Of a stretch of DNA of 64,000 nucleotides, positions 37,511-48,555 are shown one piece after another. Each line of letters opens with the position of its first letter. Within the stretch, counting starts at the first letter, position 1. This DNA is from Macrostomum hystrix (lineage: Eukaryota > Platyhelminthes > Macrostomidae). The notes below the pieces were generated by a model. It was given only the letters and a program-made list of their open reading frames with translations, searched no databases and was not told the origin of the DNA. The translations under genes were made by a program, and so were the position numbers. The DNA lies in contig CATNEN010000001.1 of the NCBI GenBank assembly GCA_950097015.1, positions 5,131,001 to 5,195,000 on the forward strand, in the 5' to 3' direction.

Positions 37511-38797
37511 GCGCTAGCTAGTTGTAAACTAATTAGTTCTATTTTATAACTGGCACAGTAGTAGTCTAGGCATATACCAGTTGCTAGAACTTTACCAAGC
37601 ATTGTAATAAAAAGGGCAAGAAGATAATTAACCTCCTAATAGAATGATCGCTTACCGTTAATTAGTCGGGTTTCGTGTAAGTTTCCGAGATTTATCATTA
37701 TCCTACCATTGGCTGTATGCTTTACAATGCAAGCCGTAGTGGTAGTGAATTTATTTTTATAATCCGTTAGCGAAGACCAGATTGGGGCTGAAATGAGTCA
37801 CACATTGTCGTATCTTTTTTTGTAGAATTAATGCTACTATAAGTAGAACAATATGGACCAGGACAGATAAATTGGAAATGACACCAAAAAACCAGTTGGA
37901 TAATTGGCGGTGAATTTGAAAGACTGTGAACAACTACATTAGTCCAATGTGGAGTTGTTTCAATGCAGACACGAATTGTTTTAGTTCAGTCAAGAATTAA
38001 GAATCGAACTCCAGACTTTCAAAGACATGAGTAGGACTATCTAACAAACTACTAGGCCTACTTAAAACAAGCAAAACAAAAATAAGATAAGACAGCAAGC
38101 CAGGTTTGATGTGCCTATATTTATGTACGATTATTAGAACTTTTTCATTGTCCAAAATTGACACAAAAGTTTTGAAACAGCCCGCCATGTTTCATATGCA
38201 TTATAATAAGTATTAATCATTTGAGTTATTATAATCGTGACACGTTTAGCGGGGAAATTGTTTTAGCAACAGCTGTTTCGATTAGACGTTCTTATAGAAA
38301 AAACTACTTTTAAAACGAAAGCAAAAGATGAAATGGTTAGTAGTATTTGACGCAAAAAGATGTTCATTAATTATTCAAAATTATTAGCGAACACAATATT
38401 AAACCATTAAATGCAACTATCATTTAGACATTTGATTTATTTGTTATTTCAGACCGTAACAGTTTAAAGAGAAAGCCAAGACTCGATAAAGATGACACAC
38501 CGGAAGAAAGAAAAATATTGGGCCACGCACAAGAATCATACTACTTATTAGTTAAGTAGATAATTCAACACCAGGCAGTTAGTTAAATTGACTTATAAAC
38601 GACAAAAAGAACAAATTGATACAATTTGGACAACATCAAGCTTCAAGATTGCATTAGAAAATAGAGAACAGTAGTTACTTAGTAAAGAATTTTCTAGTTA
38701 TATAAAAATTTTGACGAAAATAAGTAGTCTATTTTAAACGACTGGTTCTTCTCAATGTTGCGGCGACAATAGAAACACAAAGGACGCATACTTAGGC
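37511..38797. other. unique AT-rich DNA downstream of SET
   Basis: 3' flank of the minus-strand SET gene. The 3' untranslated region should lie here, but I did not find a clear AATAAA at a convincing distance. No other gene seen. Confidence 0.5.
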
Positions 38798-41700
38798 TTA
38801 ACAATCTTCTTCTTTGTCTTCGTCGTCCTCCTCGCCGACATCCTCTTCGTCAATATCTTCTTCCTCTTCATCATCGTCATCCTCGTCTGTTAAATGAATT
38901 TGTAAATCAGTTCAGTAAGATTTTAAATCAGTTCAGTGAGATTGTGAATCAGTTCATTAAGATTGTGAATAGTTCAGTGAATCAGTTTAGTGAGATTGTG
39001 AATAGTTCAGTGAATCAGTTCATTAAGATTGTGAATAGTTCAGTGAGATTGTGAATCAGTTCAGTAAGATTGTGAATCAGTTCAGTGAGATTGTGAATCA
39101 GTTCAGTGAGATTGTGAATCAGTTCAGTGAGATTGTGAATCAGTTCAGTAAGATTGTGAATCAGTTCAGTGAGATTGTGAATCTCTTCAGTGAGATTGTG
39201 AATCTCTTCAGTGAGATTGTGAATCAGTTCAGTGAGATTGTGAATCAGTTCAGTAAGATTGTGAATCAGTTCAGTGAGATTGTGAATCTCTTCAGTGAGA
39301 TTGTGAATCAGTTTAGTAAGATTTTGAATCAGTTCATCAAGATTTTGAATCAGTTCATTAAGATTTTGAATCAGTTCATTAAGATTTTGAATCAGTTCAT
39401 TAAGATTTTGAATCAGTTCATTAAGATTGTGAATCAGTTCAGTGAGATTGTGAATCAGTTTAGTAAGATTGTGAATCAGTTCATTAAGATTGTGAATGAG
39501 TTTAGTGAGATTGTGAATCAGTTCATTAAGATTGTGAATGAGTTTAGTGAGATTGTGAATCAGTTTAGTAAGATTGGGAATCAGTTCATTAAGATTGTGA
39601 ATGAGTTCAGTGAGATTGTGAATCAGTTTAGTAAAATTGGGAATCAGTTCATTAATATTGTGAATAGTTCAGTGAGATTGTGAATCAGTTCATTAGGAAT
39701 GTGAATATGTTCAGTAAGATTGTGTATCAGTTTAGTAAGATTGGGAATCAGTTCATTAATATTGTGAATAGTTCAGTGAGATTGTGAATCAGTTTAGTAA
39801 GATTGTGAATCAGTTCATTAATATTGTGAATAGTTCAGTGAGATTGTGAATCAGTTCATTAGGAATGTGAATATGTTCAGTAAGATTGTGTATCAGTTTA
39901 GTAAGATTGGGAATCAGTTCATTAATATTGTGAATAGTTCAGTGAGATTGTGAATCAGTTTAGTAAGATTGTGAATCAGTTCATTAAGATTGTGAATGAG
40001 TTTAGTGAGATTGTGAATCAGTTTAGTAAGATTGGGAATCAGTTCATTAAGATTGTGAATGAGTTCAGTGAGATTGTGAATCAGTTTAGTAAAATTGCGA
40101 ATCAGTTCCCAATGATTGATTGTGATAAGATTGTGAATGAGTTCAGTGACACTGTGAATCAGTTCAGTCAGATTGTGAATCAGAGCTCTAAATATTCAGA
40201 GATAAATCACTGACCGCCCATAGCGCTATCGTCCATCTCGGAAGCCAGATAGTACTGCAGAGGGTTAGGCCAAATATCGTCCTTAATAATTTCGCCCAGC
40301 TCGTCCTGAGTGGCGTCGCCTTGATCGGCGAACCACGCAAAGAAGGAGTCGGAGTCTTCAAACGATCGCTTCTTGCCGGGCTTACCGCCGGCGTTGTTGG
40401 CCTTCTTAATTGGATCTTTGCCGGCTTGCCAATCGATTGGAGAGAATTCGGTGCGTGGCTCGCCGCTCTCGCCTAGGTGAAATTCTTTCCAAAGAACTTC
40501 GTTCTTGAAGAACGGATTCTTGTCGAAAGTCTAGATGTTGGTAGGCAAAGTAAGGGACTGATTTTTAAAGAAAGTACTATTCAGCTAAAAACCTTAGCTG
40601 ATGCTGGTACCAATTTAACAGCTGGGTGAAGAGAACTAATACAGAGTAACGTGAAATAGCTTAAGGATACAAATTGTTTAAGTGAAGTCGGGAGTCGAAC
40701 CCATGACCTTCAAAAAAGAGAATCAATCTAACTTACAAACGATACTTTGTAGCCAGACTTGATATCTTCAAATTCTTTAACTTCAACCTTCTTCAGGTAT
40801 TGAAGCATCTCTTCGTCTTCCTCATTGAGCATGCTAGACACCTGTGGATGATTGATAAAGGCTGTCACCCAGAAGTTAGGAATCTTGGCAATCAACTCTG
40901 AGCGTTTAACAAAGTGTGGCTGACGCAATTTGTTGTACTTCTGCTCGACCTTGAGAATCTCTTCGCTGGCAGCCTCATTAAGCTTGTCAATTTCAGTTTG
41001 AACTTCGTCAATCTTCTCAATAGCTTCATGAGTGGCTTTCTCTACAAAATCAAGTTTAAAAAAAGTAATTAACAAGAAGTCAAAGTGATAACATCAAAAA
41101 TTTCATAAGTAATACATAAATATACATCAAAAATACATAAATATCATTTTGTTAACAAAGTTGATAGCACAAAACACAAAATTGCAAATGAATGTATGTG
41201 AACTACTCAATAAAATAAATAAATCTTGCTTTTAAATAAAATATGCCAACATTTCTAAGATTGTGATAATTAGGTAAAACAAAATGGTTAATGGTCATTT
41301 TGTCTGCCCCCTTTTTGTCTGACAATATATTATATAGTCCATTCATATGCTAATTTAGGCATTAGTTGGAATAACCAATTATGTCATCAAGCTTTGTAAT
41401 GTAAATGCAATGTAAATGTTTTGTAATTTATAATTTGTTATAATGCTTTGTTCTGAAAGTTCCGGAGCTAATTTGTAGCCTATAATTGATGAGCTAATAC
41501 ATTCACATGACCTGAATTACACTTTCAATGTTGCCAATGGTTGCATCTGTCACACTGAAGGGCATTCTACTTAACTATAACAACAGCATAGCAAACAACA
41601 CAATCATCCATGAATACTAAAGCTAAAGCCATGAAGACTAAAATATTCTTCTTAAAAGACTGTTTCATAATTCTGATAATATTCCTATGAATGAATTGTA

Positions 41701-44700
41701 TAAGTTTATTTTGCTAAAAATATTTATCATTATATATACACTTTCTGTTATAAAAAATGTTTGAGAATAATATGTTCTTACAGTTCATATACTTTTTCAA
41801 AATACGTAGTTGTTATGTCAGCAGACAAAATGACCCACACCAACAAAAGCTAAAAAAGATTTTTACTTAAATGTTTTAAAAATGTTTATTATTTATTTAA
41901 TTAAAAAGTTTTTTAAAAGAATTTCTTTTTTAATTATTTATTTGTTTTCAATAGACATATCAGCCTAACTCTAAGCAAATTTTTGGCAGTTGGCATACAA
42001 GGAAACTTTATTTATAATGTATGGGTAAATCCATTATGGGTAAGATGACCAGATATATAAAAATTTTGTGTCTAATGCAATATTTTAATGCTGTTTTAGC
42101 CTTTTTTCATTGCAAAGTTGTGCTAAATCAACATTTATGTTATTAAAATTAATTTGCATTTCCATTTCAGATTAATGACTGCCGTTTTGATGGATTCATA
42201 TGGAAATATAATTTGAAAATGTTTGAAAATGGCATGTCTTTTTTGGGTGATAAAAGGTGTTTATTAAATTGTATCTAGATATACATCTTTAAATAGTTGT
42301 CAAGCTTTTCTTATCTCTAGCTAATATATGCAAAAATGTTGTTTTACTGCTTTAAGCTTTTTAAAAGAAGCTCTCCCATTTTTGTCCACCATTTTTGTTG
42401 TCTCTTTGTCACATTGGCTTACTTAGAGCTATTTTGCAAGCACAATATGTCCCATCATTGTTGGCATAACTTTTGCATGTCACTAAAAATTTATGTGACC
42501 TAGTATATTATTGTTTCCTAAGAAAAAATATATTGTTGAACAGTAGAATCACTGTGCTCAAGATCTATAATATTTTGGTCATTGTCATTTGCTTGCAAAA
42601 TACAGCACAACTTGTCACAACATCAATAATCTCATTGTTGGGACCAACAAATTTGTGCTGCTTTTGATGTTAGGACTCCAATTTTTTAATCCTAATACTT
42701 GTATCGAAGAGCAGTAACATTTAATTATGAAAGATTTAATTGATTTTAATGCTTTCTTTGCAGATCAGCAGATGGCACGTAAGCTACTAGTTGTGACTGC
42801 TGCAAGAGTAAGAAAAAGAGAATGTCATCTTCAATACCAGGAAAGGAAGAAGAAAGAAAGCAAGGCTGCATTTTATGCCAAGAACAATGAGGCCTGTAAG
42901 AAATACAGGAAAAACCAGAAGCACATCTATTCTAAAAGCAAGCATGCTGCTTGTGCAAATCAAAGATATGAAACTGAGCAGAAGCAAGCTTGGCGCTTAA
43001 AAAAGTGACAATAGGCCAGTGAAAGCCTTAGCCAATCTTTGCCAACAGTTGTAGCTAGTAGCCCAGTAGGGTTGACTTGCCCTTGTACTTCTAGGATTAA
43101 ACAGACATCAAGCCAAAGTTCTGTTTATCAGCCAACAAGCATTTGCCCCAGTCCAATGGACTCCACTAACTCCATAGTCAAGAAGGTGGCCTCTGAGGGG
43201 GAAAATTCCTGCGCACACAAAGGGTCTTGGCACACATTAGCACACACAAAGGGTCTCAGCACATATTGGCGCACAAGTGAGGTGTACACAAAAGCTCATT
43301 GGCCCATAAGCTGCAGTACACACTATAAATTCCTAGAAGTCATAATTTGTCATAAATTGTATATTTATTATTCTAACTTCCATTTTTCAAATAGTGAAAT
43401 TGTTCATAATTTTTTGTGCTGCATAGCATTGAATCATTGATCATTGTATTTATCTTATCAACTGTGTTACAATTACTGTATAGTGCACGGCTGATGCACA
43501 GATGGCACACAGATTGTCCCTCCAAAATTTATTCTGGTGCACACTCTGCCACCTTCTTGACTATGGCACTAACTCAAGGCGAAAGGCAGCTGCACTAGCT
43601 TGTGAGAAGCATAGAAAAAGAGAAACTCAGCTGGAGCTTAAGAAAGTTATAGGGACTTCAGCAGCATACATGCTCAACCTCCCAAATCTTAGCTGGCCGT
43701 GCGACTTAGTTTTTGCTCTCATTTGCGACTTAGTTCATTTCATTGCTCTATATACAACTTAGTTTGCTCTCATTTGCTCTCTTTTTCTCTCCCCTTTTTC
43801 CTTTTCTTCATGCCTTCCTTTTTTGTCCCTAGGTCCCCCTTTGATTTTTTTGTGCTTGGTTGATTGGTTTTTGTGACTTACCTTGCTTGGCCCTTGTTTC
43901 ACCCGGCCGGTGTGGCCGGGTGTTGCACATGTATGTTGGCTAAGCAGATATATTGCAAGGTAATTTAGAGCATGAATATTAATTAATTAAGATATTTCAA
44001 CATTAAACATAATCTACAAATGTTATGAAACACTGACTTCATATTAAAGCTTTTGAATGCTCTTATTACCAGGTTCCCATGTGCTGCTGCTAAACAGAAG
44101 GAGATAACAGCTGCTGAAATGCACAAGGCAAATTGCCACATTTTCCATGCCAGCAGCAGAAAGCATCTGCAAAAGCTACGCCAAGTACAAGAAGAGCATG
44201 CAAGGCAAGAAGGCTAGAGGTCACTTTTGACATCATGGCTAAGTTCAAGCAGTCACAACCCATTCTTAAGATGGTCAAAAAGGTTAAACCTTTAAATTCT
44301 GCCTTAATGATTTAGTCTTAAAATGTAAATCTACCCTAATTTCTTAATGCAATTAATTAATTTGATTCTGAGATTACCTAAAGTACTTTTCATATCGTAC
44401 AGATCTGCTGCAAAGCCCATTGCAATGCAAGGCGCTTTCTTGTCAGGAAGTTGTGACTTGATTATTGGACTATAGCTAAACCTGAATCTGATGACAAGCT
44501 AGTCTGTGCCACATCAAAGCCAAGGGATCTGGAGGCCCTCATTGTTGCTTTCCTGTCACGCGGCAACAACTAATATATTACATCATACAAGAAGGATGTG
44601 GTACCTGGACTTGATGGAAAGATTCAGAAGCGATTTCTCAACTTTTCTGTGGACTTCCTGTTTGAGAAGTTCTGCAGCGAGAACCCTGACGACAAGATCT

Positions 44701-45788
44701 CTTGATCAACTAGTTAAGAGACCTTGCTTAACTATAAATCTAAAAAATTGTTGTCTTACACCAGCTATGAAATTTAAAAGAAGGCAGAGCTTTTTCCCAC
44801 GGTTGATAAGTTCAATTTTATCCACACAGATCCATGCCGATAATTTTCTGCTTATCCACACGGCAGCTTGTATGAATAGGTCTACAACTCTTTATATAAA
44901 TATGATGTGCCGTTAATTTCTGAAATTTTATCTACACAGTTCTGTTCTTTGAAACGAGGCCCTTTCGGGTTTGAACGTTTTGTTGAACCCTGGAGCCAAT
45001 AGATCGACAAAGTTGACAGTGCGTTACGACAGTGTTCTACATTTCGACCTACACATTCATTAACCGACATTAATGTCATCCTTTTTAATTATTGTAATAA
45101 CAAATTTCAAAATCTTTTGTCATTGTTACGTGTTTTCATTCGAATTGTATTGACTTAAAAAAAGTAAGAAGTCTATCAAAGAAAATCATACGAGTTAACC
45201 AGCAGAATTCTAGTCAGCACCAAACTCGTCACACATATTATACATCATTGTTATTCTTTTACACTATGCATTGATAGTGTACACTATACACTATACTCTG
45301 AAGCAAAAGCCTTATGCTTAGCAAAGAATAGGCAGGGACTTGAAAGTAGACCTTTTCATACAAGCTGCCGTGTGGATAAGCAGAAAATTATCGGCATGGA
45401 TCTGTGTGGACAAAAGTGAAATTATCGGCACAGGACCATGGGAATAAGCACTTTCTTAAAAGAAAGATGCTGATGGTCTTTAAAGTAACTAAGTTTCTCT
45501 TAAGTTTTTTCTTTTGAGTACTTTAAGGTCTCAGTGATTAATTGTAAAAATAACTGTGATCGATTGGCCACAATTTGCAACTAAAGTTGTTTTAAATAAA
45601 ACAAAAAGTCTAAGAACTAATGAAATTATTCAGTAAAAAAATAACAAAGAAGCCAACTTAAAAAATCATAATAGAAAGGCACTTTACTTCTTCTCTTTGT
45701 TTCTTGCAATCTTACCTTGCTCGGTAACACCATCACCTTCTCCAGCATTTCGCTCAGCCTCTACTTTGGCTTGTTTTGCGTTGGACAT
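38798..45788 (-). CDS. SET: SET / TAF-I (I2PP2A), NAP-family histone chaperone
   Basis: Four minus-strand coding exons, 45716-45788, 40737-41041, 40215-40530 and 38798-38886, total 783 nt: 260 residues plus stop. Donors are GTAAGA, GTAAGT and GTCAGT; acceptors are TTTTGTAG, ACATCTAG and TTTAACAG. Phases agree at each junction. Exon 1 gives a short charged N-terminus. Exon 2 gives the dimerisation helix ([15 protein letters not shown]) and the NAP core with [20 protein letters not shown]. Exon 3 continues with [11 protein letters not shown] and [15 protein letters not shown]. Exon 4 encodes only the acidic tail (Asp/Glu-rich, ending EEDC). SET binds histones H3-H4, inhibits histone acetylation and PP2A, and acts mainly in the nucleus. 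Length and order fit the family, which is usually about 270-290 residues with a longer tail. Intron 1 is 4.7 kb; intron 3 is full of minisatellite. Confidence 0.96.
38894..40200. repeat. 21-bp minisatellite filling SET intron 3
   Basis: The plus-strand unit is GTTCAGTGAGATTGTGAATC plus A, with variants GTTCATTAAGATT, GTTTAGTAAGATT and CTCTTCAGTGAG, about 60 copies. It starts within about 20 bases of the exon 4 acceptor and ends within about 20 bases of the exon 3 donor, so it makes up nearly the whole 1.3-kb intron. Shortened units (GTGAATAGTTCA) recur at about 38970, 39660, 39760 and 39930. Plus-strand frames with seven-residue NQFSEIV repeats come from the 21-bp period and are antisense to SET. 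Confidence 0.95.
40555..40716 (-). mobile_element. 5'-truncated tRNA-derived SINE in SET intron 2
   Basis: On the minus strand, GGGTTCGACTCC (40691-40702) matches the B box consensus, followed by CAATTTGTATCCTTAAGC and CACCCAGCTGTTAAATTGGT, the body widespread in animal tRNA-SINEs. The A-box half is missing. It fills most of the 206-bp intron in the sense orientation. Confidence 0.75.
41042..42726. other. AT-rich part of SET intron 1
   Basis: AT-rich intron sequence without a recognisable gene or repeat. Confidence 0.5.
42727..44770 (+). pseudogene. decayed transposon-type protein gene in SET intron 1, antisense
   Basis: Plus-strand fragments read like one broken gene. A basic region at 42727-43008 has [15 protein letters not shown] and [15 protein letters not shown] Lys/Glu-rich piece lies at 43600-43660. 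44070-44220 encodes [20 protein letters not shown] after CTTATTACCAG, then a frameshift. At 44515-44706 one frame with an internal stop reads [30 protein letters not shown] and [16 protein letters not shown]. Basic KYRxNP-type repeats and a KRFLN...FCxENPDxxIS segment occur in uncharacterised multicopy animal transposon proteins; that link is from memory of family patterns. A MITE interrupts it. Certainly not functional as it stands. Confidence 0.45.
43665..43935 (+). mobile_element. MITE, copy A (271 bp)
   Basis: Ends are CATACATGCTCAAC and GTTGCACATGTATG, inverted relative to each other. TA next to CATG would fit a TA target. A GC hairpin CACCCGGCC...GGCCGGGTG (43899-43921) lies near the right end. 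A second copy lies inverted at 63664-63926. It is nested in the decayed transposon gene in SET intron 1. Confidence 0.8.
44786..45458. mobile_element. non-autonomous element with about 100-bp inverted repeats
   Basis: 44790-44880 and the reverse complement of 45350-45455 match over GATCCATGCCGATAATTTTC, TGCTTATCCACACGGCAGC and flanking bases. The outer ends (CTTTTTCCCACGG and CTTATTCCCATGG) are less alike. The 470-bp interior has no convincing gene. Size and long inverted repeats suggest a foldback or MITE-type element in SET intron 1. Confidence 0.7.
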
Positions 45789-46464
45789 GTCTAAAACCTT
45801 AGTCTTTATTCTAGCAACAACAAAAATATAAAACGAAAATGAAGATAGCTTACAAATCTAACTAGCTTTAGTCACAAGAAAGTAAGTCAAGTAGCAGCTA
45901 AAAGAGATTTCCTTAACACACGCCGAAGTTAAATTAAATTATGTAAAATAAGTATTGTTACCGCTTGCAGCCAGAATGATCTAATCCGAGTCGAGCGCGA
46001 CGTTTAATATAAAAATTTGTTCAAATAAAAGCAGCAGTTAGAAATTATATTGCTATAATTCATATTATTAGGTCAAAAAAAGTTGCTAATAGTTTTGGCG
46101 AAGACTTTTATCTAAAAACTAAATATAAAACAATATAATTTTTAACTTTTTGTTAAAACGGGCTTAATTAAATAATTACAATTGTGTAACTTTAACTGTA
46201 ATAACTTGTCGTTTAATTTAATTATAATAAAGCAATTGCACAAATTCTGCCTCAGTTTGGGAGGTAATTTTTAGGCTGGTTTGTTTCTACACTGAATTAG
46301 AAAAAGCTGCTTGCCTTCGATCGTTTACTAGTGCTAGTAAAATAGCCATAGCTGAACTAAAAATAATTTGATATTTCTTACATCTCTTTCTTGCTTTTAC
46401 TACTAGGCCTAGGCCTTGTTTTGCTTCTGAGTTTAGCCGCAACATTAAACATAGAAATAGAATA
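45789..46464. promoter_or_regulatory. probable divergent promoter region upstream of SET
   Basis: 676 bp between the SET start codon (minus) and the candidate first exon on plus at 46465. The 5' untranslated regions and promoters of both should lie here. No TATA box at a convincing distance was identified. TAGGCCTAGGCC occurs near 46405. Confidence 0.4.
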
Positions 46465-46492
46465 ATGTCTTCAGAAGTCGACGTTGACACAG
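46465..46492 (+). CDS. candidate first coding exon of a divergent gene
   Basis: ATG at 46465 encodes MSSEVDVDT and one further base, followed immediately by a strong donor GTAAGA. There is no coding continuation in the next several kb. The exon would be upstream of the candidate 15.4-kb element, whose insertion would lie in the first intron. The start resembles eIF5A N-termini in length and acidity, but this is too short to identify. Confidence 0.35.
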
Positions 46493-47059
46493 GTAAGAGC
46501 CTCTTTTATTTTACCTTAAGTATCTTTGAAGCAACCAGGATTAAATATTAAAAACTTGCTTTTCACAAAGGTCACTTAGACATTTCACAAGTCAAACAAA
46601 ATCAAATTACCAATATTGTAATTATCTCGTATAATTATTCTTTTGTATTGTCTCAGAAGTTAAAAAATTGCTAGCAGTCTTGCAAAAAGAATTGTGATTA
46701 TGAAAATATTTACTAATTGATATTAATATTTCAATATTATGAAAATTACATCAGACCATCAGTATTATTTTAATTATATAATATAAATATAATATAGTAG
46801 GGTGAAATCTCATCAACCGAACAAGAAAATGTCATTTTCAAACATTCCATGTTTGATAACAAAAAAACTAAACAAGATAAGAAAATCAAATTTACCGGTA
46901 CTTGTTAAAAACAATTTTATCTTTCAAATGAAAGTCTACTCATCCAAATCGGTTAACTACAAAAAAAGTTGTGTCTATTTTTGTTTCAATTCCGAACAAT
47001 GAATTTCCCATTTCATCAAACCGAACGATGTTTCTGATGTTCGGTTTTTTTTTATTTGC

Positions 47060-48184
47060 CCAAAAAATTGACTTCTGCTCAATAAAAAGCTATAACAAAA
47101 CAGTGTAAAAGAAAGAAAAAATCATGCTGCATCGATTTAAGTAAAGTTCAATAGTCCGATTTGATAAGAAGAGGGTTATTTTTTACATCGAAGTATGTAC
47201 CCCCCACCCGAGTCAAATAGTGCAATTTTCATTCCATCTTGAGTTTTCCTGCTTCAGGCACACTAAACAGCGAAACAAACAGCGAAAAAGTCATGTGCTG
47301 TCTTTGCTCATGAGTTTCCTATGGTTCGTGGAGTTTATAGTCTTTTGCAACGAAGCCTTTAGTGACAAACTCACCCTCATTTCATAATTTTAGGCCTGGC
47401 AGTACTTGCGATATCTCAGACTTAAAGTCGCTGCAGCTTTATTATGCAAACACAGATGCTTGGTAAAACTTTAAAGTAAATAAAAACCGTGCAGAACTTC
47501 AAGTTAAAATCGGTTTCTCCAAGTTTAAAAGTGTTTACGCTGACTAATGAGAATTAATGTAACTCACTTACACAAAAAATGTCCATTTTTTCGAAATCTT
47601 TCATACTTTTTTCTGAGCGTGTTTTTCTACTGCCAGACTACTAGTCCTACTGGCAGTAGTCTGTTGCGGGAATTTTAAAAGCTAAAGCAAATGATCCCAG
47701 CTCTTAGGAAAAAAAAGATTGAAGGTCCAATAAAGGCTAGGCTACACAACTGGGCCTCCTTGGCAGACAGGGCAGAGAAGGAGACAAAGGCGGGAGAGAG
47801 CCGAACAGACCATTGTGTGATCTCCATGGCAACCGAGTTTCACAAATGACAATTGTTGGCAACGATGAATGACAGGGCGAGGCCTAGCCAAAGGTATGAA
47901 GAAGCAATCTGGACTGGAAGCCGACCCCCTGACTCGACTTGTTGGAGGCCACTTAAATTTGCTCATCAATACACAGCAGATAGACAAAGTAGGCCTAGCA
48001 TTAGGCCTATAGGCCCCTAGGCCTAGCACATAAAGAAAGGCCATAAATGAGAGCAAGTACTTGGGGCCTAATTTCAAGGCCGAAAATTTACTCTGGAACT
48101 TGATCTTTAACAAAAAATGGATGCAGTCACAATGCAGGGAGACAAAAAGAAGATGAGGAAGAGAGCTGAAGATATATAGCGACT
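47060..48184. other. unique DNA inside the candidate element, left side
   Basis: AT-rich at first, then a mixed region with TAGGCCTA palindromes near 47990-48030. No gene recognised. Confidence 0.45.
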
Positions 48185-48555
48185 AGGCGTTAAAAAGGAG
48201 AGAGAGGAGAAGGGTAAGAGAGAGAAGGAGAGGGGGGAGACGTAGAAGGAGAGGGGAAGACAGAGAAGGAGAGGGGAAGACAGAAAAAATGAGGGGAAGA
48301 CAGAGAAGGAGAGGGGAAGACAGAAAAAATGAGGGGAAGACAGAGAAGGAGAGGAGAAGACAGAGAAGGAGAGGGGAAGACAGAGAAGGAGATGGGGAGG
48401 ACAGAGAAGGAGAGTGGAAGACAGAAAAAATCAGGGGAAGACAGAGGAGGAGAGGGAAAGACAGAAAAATAAGGTGAAGACAGAGAAGGAGAGGGGAAGA
48501 CAGAGAAGGAGAGGGGAAGACAGAGAAGGAGAGGGGAAGACAGACAGAGAAGGAG
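48185..48555. repeat. purine-rich 20-bp minisatellite
   Basis: The unit AGAGAAGGAGAGGGGAAGAC varies to AGAAAAAATGAGGGGAAGAC. Almost pure A/G on plus, about 18 copies. It merges into the 36-bp array at about 48555. Confidence 0.92.

Noticed and set aside
39051-40213. Plus-strand open frames with NQFSEIV heptads that look like coiled coil
   Set aside because: They arise from the 21-bp repeat within SET intron 3, antisense to a clear gene.
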